The notes below the pieces were generated by a model. It was not told the DNA's origin, ran no database searches, and worked only from the letters and a program-made list of their open reading frames with translations. Source: Oscheius dolichura (taxonomy: Eukaryota > Nematoda > Chromadorea > Rhabditida > Rhabditidae). From it: a DNA stretch of 64,000 bases. Of the stretch, positions 34,931 to 46,632 are shown piece by piece; position 1 is the stretch's first letter; every line of letters starts with the position of its first letter. The DNA is taken from assembly GCA_932521035.1 (NCBI GenBank), contig OW051496.1:930001-994000 (forward strand), read 5' to 3'. The position numbers and the translations under genes are program-made.

Positions 34931-36735
34931 TCAGGCCTGGGAAGAGGGCCCGGTTTCGTCTTCCACAAATTCCCAGTCATTTGAGATGGGATGCTCTTTG
35001 GCTACTTGATTCTTCTTGTCCTCTGCTTTGCCCCCTTCCTCCTTCTTGGTTTGCTTCTTCTTCGGGCTCGTTTCTTCCTCATCATTGTCCCAAATATCCC
35101 GCAATTGCTTCCATTTATAGTTATGGCTGTCCTCACCGTACATTAGACTGCTGGTGGAAGGGAATGGAGGACAGTTAGCGATCTAAAAAATAGAAATTAG
35201 AAAAAAACCACGGAGAAAAGGAGCCCTACCTCGGAAGTGGAAAAGGAAGAAGATCCTGCCTCGTCTGGTTCCTGGCTACCGTTTCCATCCACTTGGTTGT
35301 GAGGTGTTTCCCAGGTTGGCCGCTTATTCAGCTCATCAAAGAATTCATTCTGGTCCAATTGACCGACGCTATCCTGAAAAATAGGAACAAATAGAAGAAG
35401 AGAGCAATACTTCTTTCTCCGCACTCGTAAAATCTCGGCAGTTGGGAGAATTGACGCCGAGAAGACAAAGGATCCAACTGCCGAGATTGTACGGGTGCCG
35501 GAACCAATTGAACGGAGTAAAATGAAGCTACCTCATGGTTGAAAGAACTGGCCGGCTCCTCGTTTTTGAACTCATCATTCAGTGTCCACTTTGTTGCCCA
35601 TTTGTCGGTAGTAACCAGGTTATCCGGTTTTGGATCATCGAGTTGTGGTTCAACATTTTTGAACTGCAATGGAGCATTGCTTTTAATTTGATGGTGAAGC
35701 ATACGGAAACAGAATATAACCCTGCCTTCTTGGGAGTGAAACACTTATCGAGATCTTCTCCGCTAAAATGTTGATAGACTTCTCCTTCATACTTTATTAG
35801 GATCTCTTGGTTCGTTTTTCCGCTGAACATGGTGCATATGACCTGAAATAAAGGACAATTCTAGAAAAAAAAATAGAACAACTAACTTCTTTGGGAATTC
35901 TGGTATTGAGAGGAATGGCCATTGTTGTAGGATTAGGCCCGCTGCCGTATACTGTAGCAACATCAACCAGCGATTTTTGCCAACTGTAAAAATAAATGAT
36001 AAGAAGGGGAAGAAACACAGTTAGACAGCTGAAGGAGCCACAACGACACGACGTGTGAACTGTGGCGGCAGGAAGGAAGGGAAAGCTTCCCTTTCAACAA
36101 TTTTCTCGCTGTCTATAATGTGTAACAACTTATCGTTTTCGGAATCATCATAGTCGAAGGATTCATACGTTCGGAAAGATTCTTCAGTAGCAACTTCCTC
36201 ATCGTATCCTTCTCTGCCTTTTCGAACTGAAAAATGTACCAAAATAGAGAAAGAAAAAAATAGCCCCCACCACAACAACATATTTCCCTTCCTTCTCGGG
36301 TAGAAAATAACTTTCTGGCAGTTCAAGACTCACAGAATGTTTATTTTCGAAGAAAATATAGATATCTTGGGAAATATCTTCGTCGAACATTGAGCACAGC
36401 ATCTGAAAATGGTTTTAGTCGAGAATTTTCAAATGGTTGGGGATTTTGAGACTTCTAGAGCCCTTCTCACGGCTCCGCAATATCTTTGCAAAACAAAACG
36501 GTTTTCCAGCATTGCGAGGGAAGAACTATGACCCTTTATAACGGCGGCTTTAAACATAAACACCTTTTTTCGACGCCTGTTCTCTGCTGGTCATTTATGT
36601 GAAAAAATTCCAATTTCCTAATGAATCCTAGCCTTGTTAGAAGAAAGAAAAGCGACCTACCTCCTTGCTGATGGCTTCTTTGAGCGGGAACTCCAGGCCT
36701 TCGCCTTCTGATCCAAAGCTGCGGATTAAAGCCAT
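34931..36735 (-). CDS. X-family member 2, unrecognised
   Basis: Exons 36661-36735, 36271-36402, about 36166-36226, about 35889-35983, 35705-35842, 35532-35663, 35230-35373 and 34931-35182 (stop). Start MALIRSFGSEGEGLEFPLKE. First module MLCSMFDEDISQDIYIFFEN...YFLPEKEGKYVVV; second module NTRIPKE then VICTMFSGKTNQEILIKY...FTPKKAGLYSVS. The C-terminal part is hydrophilic with scattered Trp (TDKWATKWTLNDE; NKRPTWET) and ends NDWEFVEDETGPSSQA. Exons 5 and 6 are separated by a 41-bp intron. The join between exons 3 and 4 does not keep phase with the best sites, so that boundary is unresolved or damaged. A TATAAAT lies on the minus strand near 36805, about 70 bp upstream. Function unknown. Confidence 0.58.
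35421..35498. repeat. family B element in an X2 intron
   Basis: GCACTCGTAAAATCTCGGCA at the left; TGCCGAGATTGTACGGGTGC at the right. Confidence 0.8.
36016..36066 (+). repeat. family A element in an X2 intron
   Basis: CACAGTTAGACAGCTGAAGG at the left, GTGTGAACTGTGGC at the right. Confidence 0.85.
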
Positions 36736-36962
36736 TTTTATCTAAAACTGGGAATTAAATAAGCACTATTTTGATAAAATTCGAGGGAAATAGGAGGATA
36801 ATATTTATAGGGATATTCAAATAAAGAAAAGCCGATTCGAGAAACGCGCTCTAAACAATATCTAATTGGCGCGATAGCTTTCGAGCGGATAATGTTTCGC
36901 GTCGCTTTCTTATATTCCTCACTAGATAAACAATCCACTATCCTTGCAATATCTGTTAGAAA

Positions 36963-37475
36963 ATGGTTCTGTTCCTGCTCCTTCCGGTCGTATTCCTCGT
37001 CTTCCTCCCCGGCTCCTCCACCGCCCCCTTGGACATACCAGCCATCAACAGCCAGGCCGACATGCTCCAAGCCGACCTCCACAGCGCCGGCCAGCTGCTC
37101 TCCATCCTGATCAAAAGGAATTCCCAGTTCCGCTCCTTCGCCCAGCAGGGTCTGCCCCTCATCCTGGACAGTCAGCTGAGCCGGGAAGAGAAGAAAGACG
37201 CCCTCCTCCGGGCCTACTCCGACTTCGGACCGGCGGGCATCTCGGAGGAGGAGAAGTCGAGCCAGATGGACACGGCCATCTCGACCATCGAGGCGGCCAA
37301 GCAGCAGAGACTCGACACTTATTTCAGCCGGAATTTGGAGGAGGGAAACAAGTTCGTCGGGGAGATTGGCCGGCTATTTGTGGAGGACGAATATATTGAC
37401 GGGACCGAGGAGAAGAGACGGCAGATGCTCGAGGAGATTATTGGCAAATACGAGAAATTCTTGTCTGAAAAGTAA
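36963..37475 (+). CDS. secreted helical protein, right-arm copy (SX1)
   Basis: Single exon, 170 residues. MVLFLLLPVVFLVFLPGSS is a signal peptide; the mature part begins near TAPLDIPAINSQ. The body is helical and charged, with no cysteines visible, and ends DEYIDGTEEKRRQMLEEI. Differs from the left-arm copy chiefly in the first five residues. The GC-rich, clean coding sequence and the lack of disabling changes in both arms suggest both are active. Function unknown; the signal peptide indicates secretion. Confidence 0.66.
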   Translation: MVLFLLLPVVFLVFLPGSSTAPLDIPAINSQADMLQADLHSAGQLLSILIKRNSQFRSFAQQGLPLILDSQLSREEKKDALLRAYSDFGPAGISEEEKSSQMDTAISTIEAAKQQRLDTYFSRNLEEGNKFVGEIGRLFVEDEYIDGTEEKRRQMLEEIIGKYEKFLSEK

Positions 37476-37763
37476 TGTATGTTTTGATGAACGAATAAAT
37501 ATTTTGATTGAAGTTTTTGTGGATTCATCGGAGTAGAAATGTAATGATTTTTTCAATCAATAAAGTCGCCGATCAGCTTCAATTTGCTATCTTGTTGATT
37601 TTGAGGAGCTTGGTCTTCAAGTGCTTCTCTCAATGTTCCTCTGGAGACCCTGGCCTTTCGGTCTCGCCTCTTTGATAGTCAAAAGCGTCGATTCGGCTAG
37701 CTGGCTTAAACTTGATACGGGAAGGTGGGGGGTCGTCCATTTCTCGTTGTCAGCGTTGGAAAT

Positions 37764-39480
37764 ATGGCGCTATCTGTTCTCCTCCTGCCTATTCTTCTTT
37801 TCCCTTTTACTTTTGGCTGTATTCCAACCGAATGGTGTCAGTTACTGTCCGACTACCGTAAGATCCTGTATACATTTTCAGCTGACGACGAGCCGGATTT
37901 CCTTGATCTTCTTATCCCAACAACCACGACAGTTCCTCCCACAACTACAGGTCAGTTTCCATATTTTGTTCCTTTACAAAAGTCAGAATTGATTCGAACC
38001 GGGGAGTAGAAACAGGTTCCCCGATTCGACTAAAAATATTTGTTATTCTTAATTCAATCGGAAATTTAGCCATTGAGACGACCACCACCACAACCACTAC
38101 TACGACCACGACCACGAAATCTTACTGTAAGAAACTGAAGAAACCATAACACCAAACAAATGCGGCGCGCCGTCGCTGTGGCTTTTTTCTTTTCTTTGAA
38201 ATGCGTGATTCTCTAACAGTTGCTGCACAATTTTTTTGCCAATTATACGAAATATATTAAAGTACAAACTCGTGGAACTCTCGACATTTGCTCCTTTCGG
38301 GAGTTTTGTGGGAGTGTCCATTTCTCCTCGTGGTATAGTCTATTTCCAACGGATATGTCACGGGATTTAAAGGTCTGTCGCGCCTCCGCTGTGAGACCAG
38401 CCTTCTTCCGACTTGGTCTCGCAACGGAGATGCGCCGCGAAATTTGAACTCGTGACATATCCGTTGGAAACGGACTATATGGCTACTTTTTTGGCACAGG
38501 CTTTAGTATCTATCAGGCTGTCTCATCATCCGGTATCGATCCAAAAAAGGACCGGATCCGAGAGACACTCTTCTAGTAAAAGAACATCAGAAAGATGAAG
38601 AATAACGTATAAATTCCACCAATAGAGCATTTTAGCAATATTGATGGAATTTTAGAAACGTCATTCAAAATTGCAGAAAAATTCGTCCGAAACGGGTCGT
38701 TTTTGTTTCGGTCATTTTCGAAACGACCATGAGCGCTTTTGGGTCGTTTCCACAACAGTTTCGGTCGGAGCTTGGCCGTCCCCAAAATACCTTTCAAACA
38801 AAACAATCCAAGCGTTTGAAAATAGCCTATTTCAGCTTGTCCTCCCTCGTGGGTACTCAATCCAGCCATCAATTTCTGCTATCTGGTTGTACCACCATCA
38901 AGCGGAATGGTGAATGATGCAAAGTGTGATGCTCAGGTGGCTGGTGCAACATTGGCTTCCATTCATAATGCGGATGAAAATGCTTTTATCGCCAGTAGGT
39001 TTCATTTTTTTTGAACGGCGACTAATTTTATCAACGCGTCTGGGTTTTATGGCCATGCAAATGGAGCAAAACTATTAATCACTATATTGAAAAGAAAGGA
39101 ACATTTGGAATTGTTTGTCGATATATTTAGAAACAATTTAGTCGAACCAATGAATTTCCTTCCTTAGGTAACCTTGCTGGCTCTGCTTTCATAGGTGGTT
39201 ATTCACCGACAGGGATGCTAGGCACATTTTATTGGACTGATGGAACTATGGTAACGTCTCCTTTCATTCATTGTTATGTAATATCCTTTAGTACGGCCCC
39301 TATGAGAATTGGAGCATTGCCGGCTATCCATTGATTGGTCCGTTTCCCTGCATAGTGGTAAAAAATATAAAAATCTAGAAGAAGACCGCTATGTTTTAGA
39401 TATCTACAAATTCTTTTTGGTTCAACACAGCGTGTAATGCTGCTAGTTATGGCCTTGTCTGCATGATTGCCGCTACTTGA
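37764..39480 (+). CDS. secreted C-type-lectin-domain protein (CTL1)
   Basis: Seven exons in phase: 37764-37857, 37882-37950, 38070-38126, 38836-38994, 39168-39250, 39292-39357, 39400-39480; 202 residues. Signal peptide MALSVLLLPILLFPFTFG; short Cys-containing segment; Thr-rich (mucin-like) linker in exons 2-3; then a lectin fold: CPPSWVLNPAINFCYLV, a CDAQVAGATLASIHNADENA block, FYWTDGT, PYENW, and final cysteines in PFPCIV and LVCMIAAT. No EPN or QPD calcium/sugar motif is seen, so sugar binding is doubtful. Such proteins are common, often infection-inducible, secreted products in nematodes. The 709-bp intron 3 contains the family C element and other repeats. Confidence 0.7.
38334..38480. repeat. 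family C element in a CTL1 intron
   Basis: TATAGTCTATTTCCAACGGA at the left, TATCCGTTGGAAACGGACTA at the right; mirror of the copy at 26752. Confidence 0.75.
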
Positions 39481-39539
39481 TGAAACCTGTAGACAAAACC
39501 ATTTTGTATGCTCAACTACTCGTTAAAATTGTTAATAAA

Positions 39540-40055
39540 CATTTAAAAAAAGCCGTCCCGCCGATATTTTTTCACTAGCAATATCTATTTGGGAAATATT
39601 TCATCGAAAGTATTAAAAACATTATTTTAAAAGATTTGTTTGTGGAGAATATCATATGGAGACCTTGGGGAAGACCATTTTCGTCGCATGGTGGAAATTG
39701 TCAATGGGCTCCGTCCAATTATAGACACAAAACTAGTGGATGAGGATATGGGCGCCTTACTAAAAAGGTTTATTTATTTTTATTGTTCCTTTTTGTAGGT
39801 AAGTTTTGGTGAGATAGGTCATATGTTATGCTGTTGCCGACACGTTTTGCCTGTCGTGTCGGGTCTGTCGGAATGCCGGGTAGGAAAATGCTCCCGGGTT
39901 CAATCCCGGAAGGGGGCTAATTTTTTACCCAACATGTCGTGTCGGTCAAGAGCTCTAGCTCCCGTGTTTGATTAGCAGACAAATGCTGATTATAAGGGTG
40001 AAACGTTGGTTTTTTATAGAAAAAAGCTAGTGGAACATCATACTAATATATTTTA
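39540..40055. other. repeat-rich gap with a tRNA-like B box
   Basis: GACACGTTTTGCCTGTCGTG and the later ACCCAACATGTCGTGTCGG form inverted blocks. CCCGGGTTCAATCCCGG near 39893-39909 looks like a T-arm and is followed by TTTTTT near 39923. No full tRNA can be folded. Confidence 0.3.
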
Positions 40056-40059
40056 AAGC

Positions 40060-40402
40060 TTGGAGTGCCCGCCTCCTGGTCTGGGTTAAGCACGGGAAAA
40101 GTTAAAATAATAAGCACGAATTCTTTCATTCGGACTGATCTATCTATGGTAATGTTGTCTCTTCTCTCGTTGTTATACAATATTATTCAGTTCGGCCCTT
40201 ATGAGAATTGGGATGATGTTAACGGTTGGCCGATGACCGCTTCAATGTTTAACTGCATGACGGTTAGGGATATAAAAGTCTAGAAGAATGGCGCCTTATA
40301 TTTTAGATAGGGTCAATTGGAAGTACTGTGTTTGGCAAGTGGTACAACACTGTTTGCAATAGTCCGTCGTCAAGCATACTCTGCATGATTGCCGCTACTT
40401 GA
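40060..40402 (+). pseudogene. C-terminal fragment of a C-type-lectin gene
   Basis: A degraded start (TGCCCGCCTCCTGGTC near 40064) is followed by intact last exons: GPYENWDDVNGWPMTASM (40195-40262) and, after a short intron, GKWYNTVCNSPSSSILCM ending CMIAAT with TGA at 40400-40402. It duplicates the 3' half of CTL1 but lacks signal peptide, linker and first half of the fold. Confidence 0.6.
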
Positions 40403-41013
40403 TGAAGAATTGATAGAACCAAATCATTTTGCATGAAGTTATTTGTGAAAATTGTTAATAAACTCCCGGGCTCATGGAGATCGGCTTGTTTTCTACTGGT
40501 AAAAGGGGTTGAAAGGGCTAAAGGGGCAAAATCTCCATAAAGAGGGAAATATTTTAACGTCTTTCGGGTTCCGCGGCTCTGTTCCTCATTACCTAGAGTC
40601 TGCAACAAGAAGCAAACTCTCGACTATATTGCTCACAGCAAAATTTGCGCAATGATCGCATTGATCTTCATATGATACGGGATAAAATTCCCGAAGCGGG
40701 ACTTTCTTCGAGAAAGAGAGAGAGAGAGACGGGCTTTTTCATTGTCTTAGCCGATTAGTTGTGACCGACCTGGCCTCCGCTTTCTCTCGTCTGATCTTAT
40801 TCCTCTTCCTTATTTTCTACTCTCTAGATTCTGAACAATCCAAAAGTTTCTTTTATCGAAATTTGTATTTACAATAGAACATGAAAGTGACGACGATTAT
40901 TGACATAATAACACAGAATCCTGAGGCAGTTATCTCGAGAGAAGGGGATCGAATGAGGTCGGTATAGAATTGGTAATATACAGTACTCCTATAGAGGGCA
41001 ATTAATCCAGGGG

Positions 41014-44000
41014 TTAGGCATCACTTTCATCTACAAATTCGACTACTTCCCAGTCATTTGCTTCTGGGTTGAAATGGACAAGACTGGTTGGGGTCTCTTC
41101 CTCCTCCAGTATATATTCCTCCCCGTCCTCCTCTTCTTCTTCCTCTTCCATTTCAGCTTCCTCTTCAAATAGCTCATCTTCTTCTTCAGCATCTTCCCCA
41201 ATCTCCTCCACATTTTCTTCCTGTTCTACCTTGACAGTCTTCTCCTTTTCCTTGGTCTCTTTCCAGGTGGAAAAGTCATTCAAGGGGGCTTGGTCCTCCT
41301 GATATAGGAACTCTTCGTCTGCCTCGACAGTTTTCGCCTTATCCTCCCCATTCCAGGTGTTGTTTTCTGTATTTCCACCCCAGAAATTGATTTCACAAGC
41401 CTGAAAATAGAATATTTTGGAGGGATATAAACGAAAAATAAGGAATTTCACTGAAAAAATTGGCGAAAAATGGGGAATTTTTGGAGAAAATAGGGGCAAA
41501 ATGGCTACCTGTTGATTAGAAGAAGAACTAGACGATCCTGTCCCGATTTCTACTGTCCTCGGCTTTCCCATCCAGTCTCCAGAAAAGGGAGGAGAAGAAG
41601 TTGGACTCGAGGGATTCCAACGAGCTGGCTTGCTCCATCCAGCATTGAGATCTTTCGTTTCTCCCCATTTCTGAAAAAGGGAGAAAAAAATAGGCGTCTG
41701 GAGAATTTGTTCCGGCCGCCGCACCCGTAAACTCTCGGCAGCTGTGAGAAAGAGATTTTACGAGGCCAGAACACGAAATTTTCTACTTTCGCCTAATTTT
41801 TCTTTACTTTTTCTACTTTTTACCCCGCCACGGTTCAGCTTTCTTCTTTTACAAAACTGTTTCGTAAGCCACATATGACATTCTAATAGCCGGTATAAAA
41901 TATTTTTTCACTATTATTCTGAAGCCAGAACTTGAAAAATTTCAATTTTGGGGTTACCACTGGCTCCAGTTGGTACTCCTTTTTTAGGGTCGGGCAGCTC
42001 TTTAGACACCACAATCGGTTTAAACCCCACAAAAAATAGGAAATGATGAATATGGAGAGTCTGGGAGGAAAAATACAGACATCTTACGGTCTTTTTGAGC
42101 CGAAATCGAGCCCGGCGCGAAGCGCCGGGCGTGATTTGGGTTTAGTTGGAGCACATGCCAAGCCCTTTTTTTGATTTTGATGGCATAACTTTTTTCAGTT
42201 AAGAGATATTAAAAATCTAACTTCGCCATCGTGTTCCTCGTAGTTGATTACCCCTAGTGACCAATTTTCATGAAATTTGCCCATAAAATAGATGAGCTAC
42301 GACTACAAACGTGTTTTGAAAAGTGGCGCCGTCCGCCGTCCGCGTCCGCTCGCTGTGGCGCTTTCCGCTGTGGCGCTTTCCGCTGTGGCTCCTTTTTTTT
42401 AAAACCTTTTGCACGCGTCCAAAAACTTTCACAAAACAGCTATATATACAGTTTTTTACGCTGATTCTGAATATGTAATAAAACAATTGGGTTGGTGGGT
42501 TAGTTTTTCTGCTATAGCATCAAACATATTTTTTCATGGTTGTTTCGGTAGCCCTTTTCGGCTAGAGAATTTTGAAAGTCTGACATGGTTATCTTATTCG
42601 GGATGGTCTTTTACCCCTTGATACTAATTTTCATAAAAGTTGGCTGAAAAATGGAAGAGCCACAGCATCAAACAGATGCGGCACGTCGATGGGGTGCTTT
42701 TCGCTGTGGTCTTTTTTGAACAAGGTTGTGTGTCCATCTAAAAACCTTTGCAAAACAGTTATATACACAGTTTTTTACGCTGATTCTGAATATGTAATAA
42801 AAAAATTAGGTAGATGGGTTAGTTTTTTAGCTATACCATCAACTATTCTATTACATGTTTCTGCACGTAGCCCATTTCGGCTAATGAATTTTGAACATTC
42901 GACATCACTATAGTCTGTTTCAAATGGGAAAACTTCTCCCGCACGGTTCGGACCTTCAAATTTTTCGAGTTCAATTTCTTTCAAAATTTTCGATAATTGT
43001 ATCTGACATAGATTTCGGCGATTTTTATATTTTTTCGGTAGTTCATAGCTCAAAATAAGCAAAAGCAGCGATAAAAATAATCAAGATATATGTGAAATAC
43101 GCATAAAAATGCATGCCAAAATGTCAGGTTGGACCATCTAGACGGGCAAATGCTCTATCTGGACCCGACTTTACCTTTAACTAAATTTTTTCCATTTGAA
43201 ATGGACTATATCTTATTAGGGCATGAGTGTTTAGCTTTTGGCACAAATTTTCATGAAAATTGGCAGAAAATGGAAGAGCCGCAACATCAAACAGATGCGA
43301 CGCGCAGCCGCCGTGTCTGTTGAAGAACGCCTTTTTTCTAGCAGTTGGACTGCAGAGCCGTAAAAACTTGCTAAATTGACCTTATTTACCTTATTGGTGG
43401 CTTCTTCGAGCTTTATACAATTTTTTGTCAATTATACGAAATCGACAGGAAGACAAACTTGTGCAATGACGTTTGCTGCTTTAGAAATTATTGTGGCACA
43501 ACCCATTTTTCCTCCTAGAGAATGGGGAAAACCAGGACTATTTCATGGCACAAGCTTTAGGATCTATGATATTCTACCGAATATCAACAAAAAGGGAACA
43601 ATCCGTTTGTTAAAAAGAGGAATCTCAATAAAAAGGGTGATTTGGGAGACTGTACAAAAAGGGAACAATAGGGAAGAACCCCAAGGATACAACAAAAAGA
43701 GAACAATACTCGTTCAGTTAAAATATAACCAAATCACGGCTATCTTTTTGGATATTGCCCTTTCTCTGCTATTTTTGGCAATAAATTATGTTCAGCCATG
43801 GAAAATAGGGCTCTGGGAAAAAAAATGAAGGCATTGTCTCTGGGAACGGGTATTTCCATGACACAAAATACTGACAAAGCGGACATATGCGGGGGGTCGA
43901 GGGGGGCGGCAGCCCCCCTCGTAAGTTGAAAAGAATGAAAGTGGGGAAAAGTAGAATACGATGTAGATGTAAGCATTTCAAACAGGCTTCTTCCCATGAA

Positions 44001-45959
44001 TAAGAGCATACTGATATGACGGGCCTGGGCGGGGGGTCGAGGGGGGCGGCAGCCCCCCTCGTAGATTAAAAATAAAAAGGAAAAATCAAAGTAAAAGACT
44101 GAGAGTTGTCGATCCTAACCGGTAGCCGTGATTTGGTTATATTTTAACTGAACGAGTATTGTTCTCTTTTTGTTGTATCCTTGGGGTTCTTCCCTATTGT
44201 TCCCTTTTTGTACAGTCTCCCAAATCACCCTTTTTATTGAGATTCCTCTTTTTAACAAACGGATTCTATTTATCGGTCAAAAATTGATGTTGAAGTGTTT
44301 TGGCCTCTGTTTATAAAGAACGCAGGTTCCATTGCTAGAACCCGGAAGTGCTTTACTTTCCCAATAATGTCAAGCAGAGAAGTTGTGTGAACTGTGGCTC
44401 TTTGAAATAAAAGTAGTATGAACTATGGCTCCCGGGAAAGGTTAAAAACCAGGTTGTGTGAACTCTGACACACCCAAAAATACCCAAACCCATAAAAATC
44501 AACAACTGGTGGAAGTGAAAGGACGGCGCAAAATTAAAATAATTCATCTGCCGAGATTTTATGGGCCTGCTAAAACAAAAACCAATTGAAAAAGCTTACC
44601 AGCGGGCTAGGAGGTGAATTGGAACGGCCGGCTGCTGTTCTTTCTCTCTTATTTTCCACAGATTTGGTTGGCCATGGGTCAGTGTTCCACTGCTGGTTGG
44701 GCTGCCACTGTGGCGGGTTGGGCCACTGTTGCTGTTGGTTATTTGACCATTGGCCAACCGATGGCCAGTTGTCCGTATTAGCCGAGTCTACGGCTATCGT
44801 ATCACAGCTACCAAACTGAAATTGACGACTTTCTGAGCCTAGAAAAGAGGGAAATTACCCGAATACGGAAGAATCCTGGCTTCTCGGTGATGAAAGACAT
44901 ATCGAGGTCGTCGACACCGAATAAGGTCAGCAGCTCCCCTTGGAAATAGACTTCAATCCGCTGGGTGACCTGCTGGTCAAACATGGAACATAAGAGCTGA
45001 AAATTATGAGAATAAAATTGAAAATAAAGGAGAAATAACAAACCTGTTTGGATATCTCGGTGTGGAGAGGGATAACCACTTTGTTGTCGGAGAAACCGTG
45101 CATGTACAGCGTGGCAACCTGGTCGTTAGTCTCCTTCTTTAATGCTTAAAAATTAACGGTAAACGGAGGAAAAACAGTTAGACAGCCAAAGAGCCACAGC
45201 GACACGGCGCGTGAACTGTGGCTGTTCCACAATAGCTGTAGGCAGCTAAAAACGCCATGGCTGATGGTATTATCTAGTTTTTCACTCTGCCTTCCTGCCA
45301 ATGTAAAATTATTGCCCCGTTTGTACTTTCACATGCCAAATTTTCCCCTTCCTGATAAACGCAAAGTGTTTGATACTTCTATTCTCTTTTAACGACATGT
45401 TTGAATAAAAATGGTCATTATTTGAATAGTTAGATAACTATCAAAAGAAGTGGAAACTCTCTTTCGAAAGTTAGACAGCGAGCGCGCCACAACGACACGG
45501 CGTGTGAACTGTGGCGGCATTCAAAGAAAATAGAAAACATAAAAGGAAACTTATCTTCATGTAATGCTCCCCATTATCAAAGGTTTTCTTCGATTTTAGT
45601 CGTCTACTGACATCTTCAAGGAACAGCCGGACCATTGTCGCCTTCTCCGCCTTTTCAAACTAAAAATTGTATCAAATTGGTCATAAAAATGAGCTGAAAC
45701 CCACCACAACAGTGTATCTGCCTGCCTTGGCTGCTTGAAAATAACTTTCTGCCAGTGCCAAGGTCTGGAGATGGTCCCCAGAGAAGAAAATGTAAATATC
45801 CTGGTCCATTGGCTCGTCGAACATCATACAAAGCATCTAAATTTGTTCATTTTCGAAATCTCGGTCGAAAATGAGTAAACCCACCACTTTGCTGATCGTC
45901 TCCTTGACGGGAAACTCCACGCCGTCTTCTGTCGTCCCATAACGATGAATTAGAGCCAT
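41014..45959 (-). CDS. X-family member 3, with Trp/Gln- and Glu-rich tail, unrecognised
   Basis: Eight exons, phases all consistent: 45885-45959, 45705-45836, 45551-45659, 45044-45144, 44859-44996, 44600-44815, 41509-41670 and 41014-41400; 439 residues. Start MALIHRYGTTEDGVEFPVKE. Module 1 MLCMMFDEPMDQDIYIFFSG...AGRYTVV; module 2 HTEISKQ then LLCSMFDQQVTQRIEVYFQG...EKPGFFRIR. The tail has Trp-containing repeats (NWPSVGQWSNNQQQQWPNPP; WSKPARWNP; NFWGGNTENNTWNG) and a long Glu-rich stretch, ending NDWEVVEFVDESDA. The intron 41671-44599 is about 2.9 kb and packed with repeats. The Trp-Asn/Pro segments recall GW/WG Argonaute-binding tails, but this is only a resemblance. Probably intracellular; function unknown. 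Confidence 0.6.
41717..41762. repeat. partial family B element
   Basis: Left half CGCACCCGTAAACTCTCGGC with only a vestige of the right end (AGATTTTACG). Confidence 0.5.
42111..42131. repeat. perfect GC hairpin
   Basis: CCCGGCGCGAAGCGCCGGG, an eight-base stem with a three-base loop, inside the large X3 intron. Confidence 0.6.
42240..43460 (+). repeat. three degenerate copies of a ~400-bp repeat
   Basis: Copies start near 42265, 42630 and 43245, each with TTTTCATGAAA.TT, a GTGGC-rich block (GCTGTGGC in the first), AAAAC.TTxxCAAAA and a CAGTTTTTTACGCTGATTCT block in the first two. A mirror fragment lies in the CTL introns (27030 and 38170). Located in the X3 intron. Confidence 0.5.
43600..44267. 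mobile_element. foldback element: 145-bp inverted arms around a GC-hairpin pair
   Basis: 43600-43744 is the reverse complement of 44123-44267 with essentially no mismatches. The 380-bp centre carries two direct copies of a GC-rich block (43889-43922 and 44031-44064) that itself contains the hairpin GAGGGGGGCGGCAGCCCCCC. The identical arms imply recent insertion or gene conversion. It lies in the large X3 intron. No coding sequence seen. Confidence 0.65.
45175..45222 (+). repeat. family A element in an X3 intron
   Basis: CAGTTAGACAGCCAAAGAGC at the left; GCGTGAACTGTGGC at the right. Confidence 0.85.
45470..45516 (+). repeat. second family A element in the same X3 intron
   Basis: GTTAGACAGCGAGCGCGCCA at the left; GGCGTGTGAACTGTGGC at the right. 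Confidence 0.85.
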
Positions 45960-46632
45960 AATTGGCTGAAAAGTTGAATGATTTGGGATAATAAATGTTT
46001 CAGGAAAGAGTTAAAAGAAATTGAAAGACAGGAACAGTACCAAATGGTTAGCTGAGGCTCAACAAACAACACGACCCGGCCGTAAAAGTAGGGAACAATC
46101 AATATCGGCGACACTCTACGCCGTACGGCGTCATTTAGATGTTCTTGTTGGAGAAAAACGGAGTAGTGGAGGTGAAAAGTGGTCGTCAAGGAGAAATAGC
46201 GGAGACTTAGTGTTGCATGAGAAGGATGGGAAATATAAGAAGAAGATGAAACATTGTCTACTACTAGAATTTGAACAACATATCAATAATTGTATTGTTT
46301 CTTTAATCTTTCGGCTCCACTATCTAATAAAAATCTTATCTACTAACTAGTGATTGCAAGTTGACATGACATTGACAATTTCTCGCATTATCCAACTGCG
46401 TACAAATTTCAATAATACAGGCCAGGTTCGGGTGTGTTACTCGTTTCTGCTTTAAATTTCAGTGAGAGCCATTGGAAACATAGCCTGTGTGCTGAAATAA
46501 CTGGAAAAAGAAGAAAGTGGAGGAATAAAGAGAGTGGAAATCATTAAGAACCTGAAGGATTAGAAGTGAGTACAACAACGAGAAATTACGTATTTACTAT
46601 CTAAAAATTGGAAGCACTATCGCTGAACTGGA

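Larger units (their letters stand above)
36891..39480 (+). repeat. right arm of the large inverted duplication
   Basis: Mirror of 25757-28251: helical secreted gene, lectin gene and the same family C element. Near-identical over roughly 36960-38860; the last lectin exons (after 38890) are more diverged between arms. Confidence 0.85.

Noticed and set aside
41069-41302. Plus-strand poly-Ser frame
   Set aside because: It is the complement of the Glu-rich last exon of X3.
46021-46350. Plus-strand frame upstream of X3
   Set aside because: No splice context, homolog or promoter; probably chance in the X3 5' flank.
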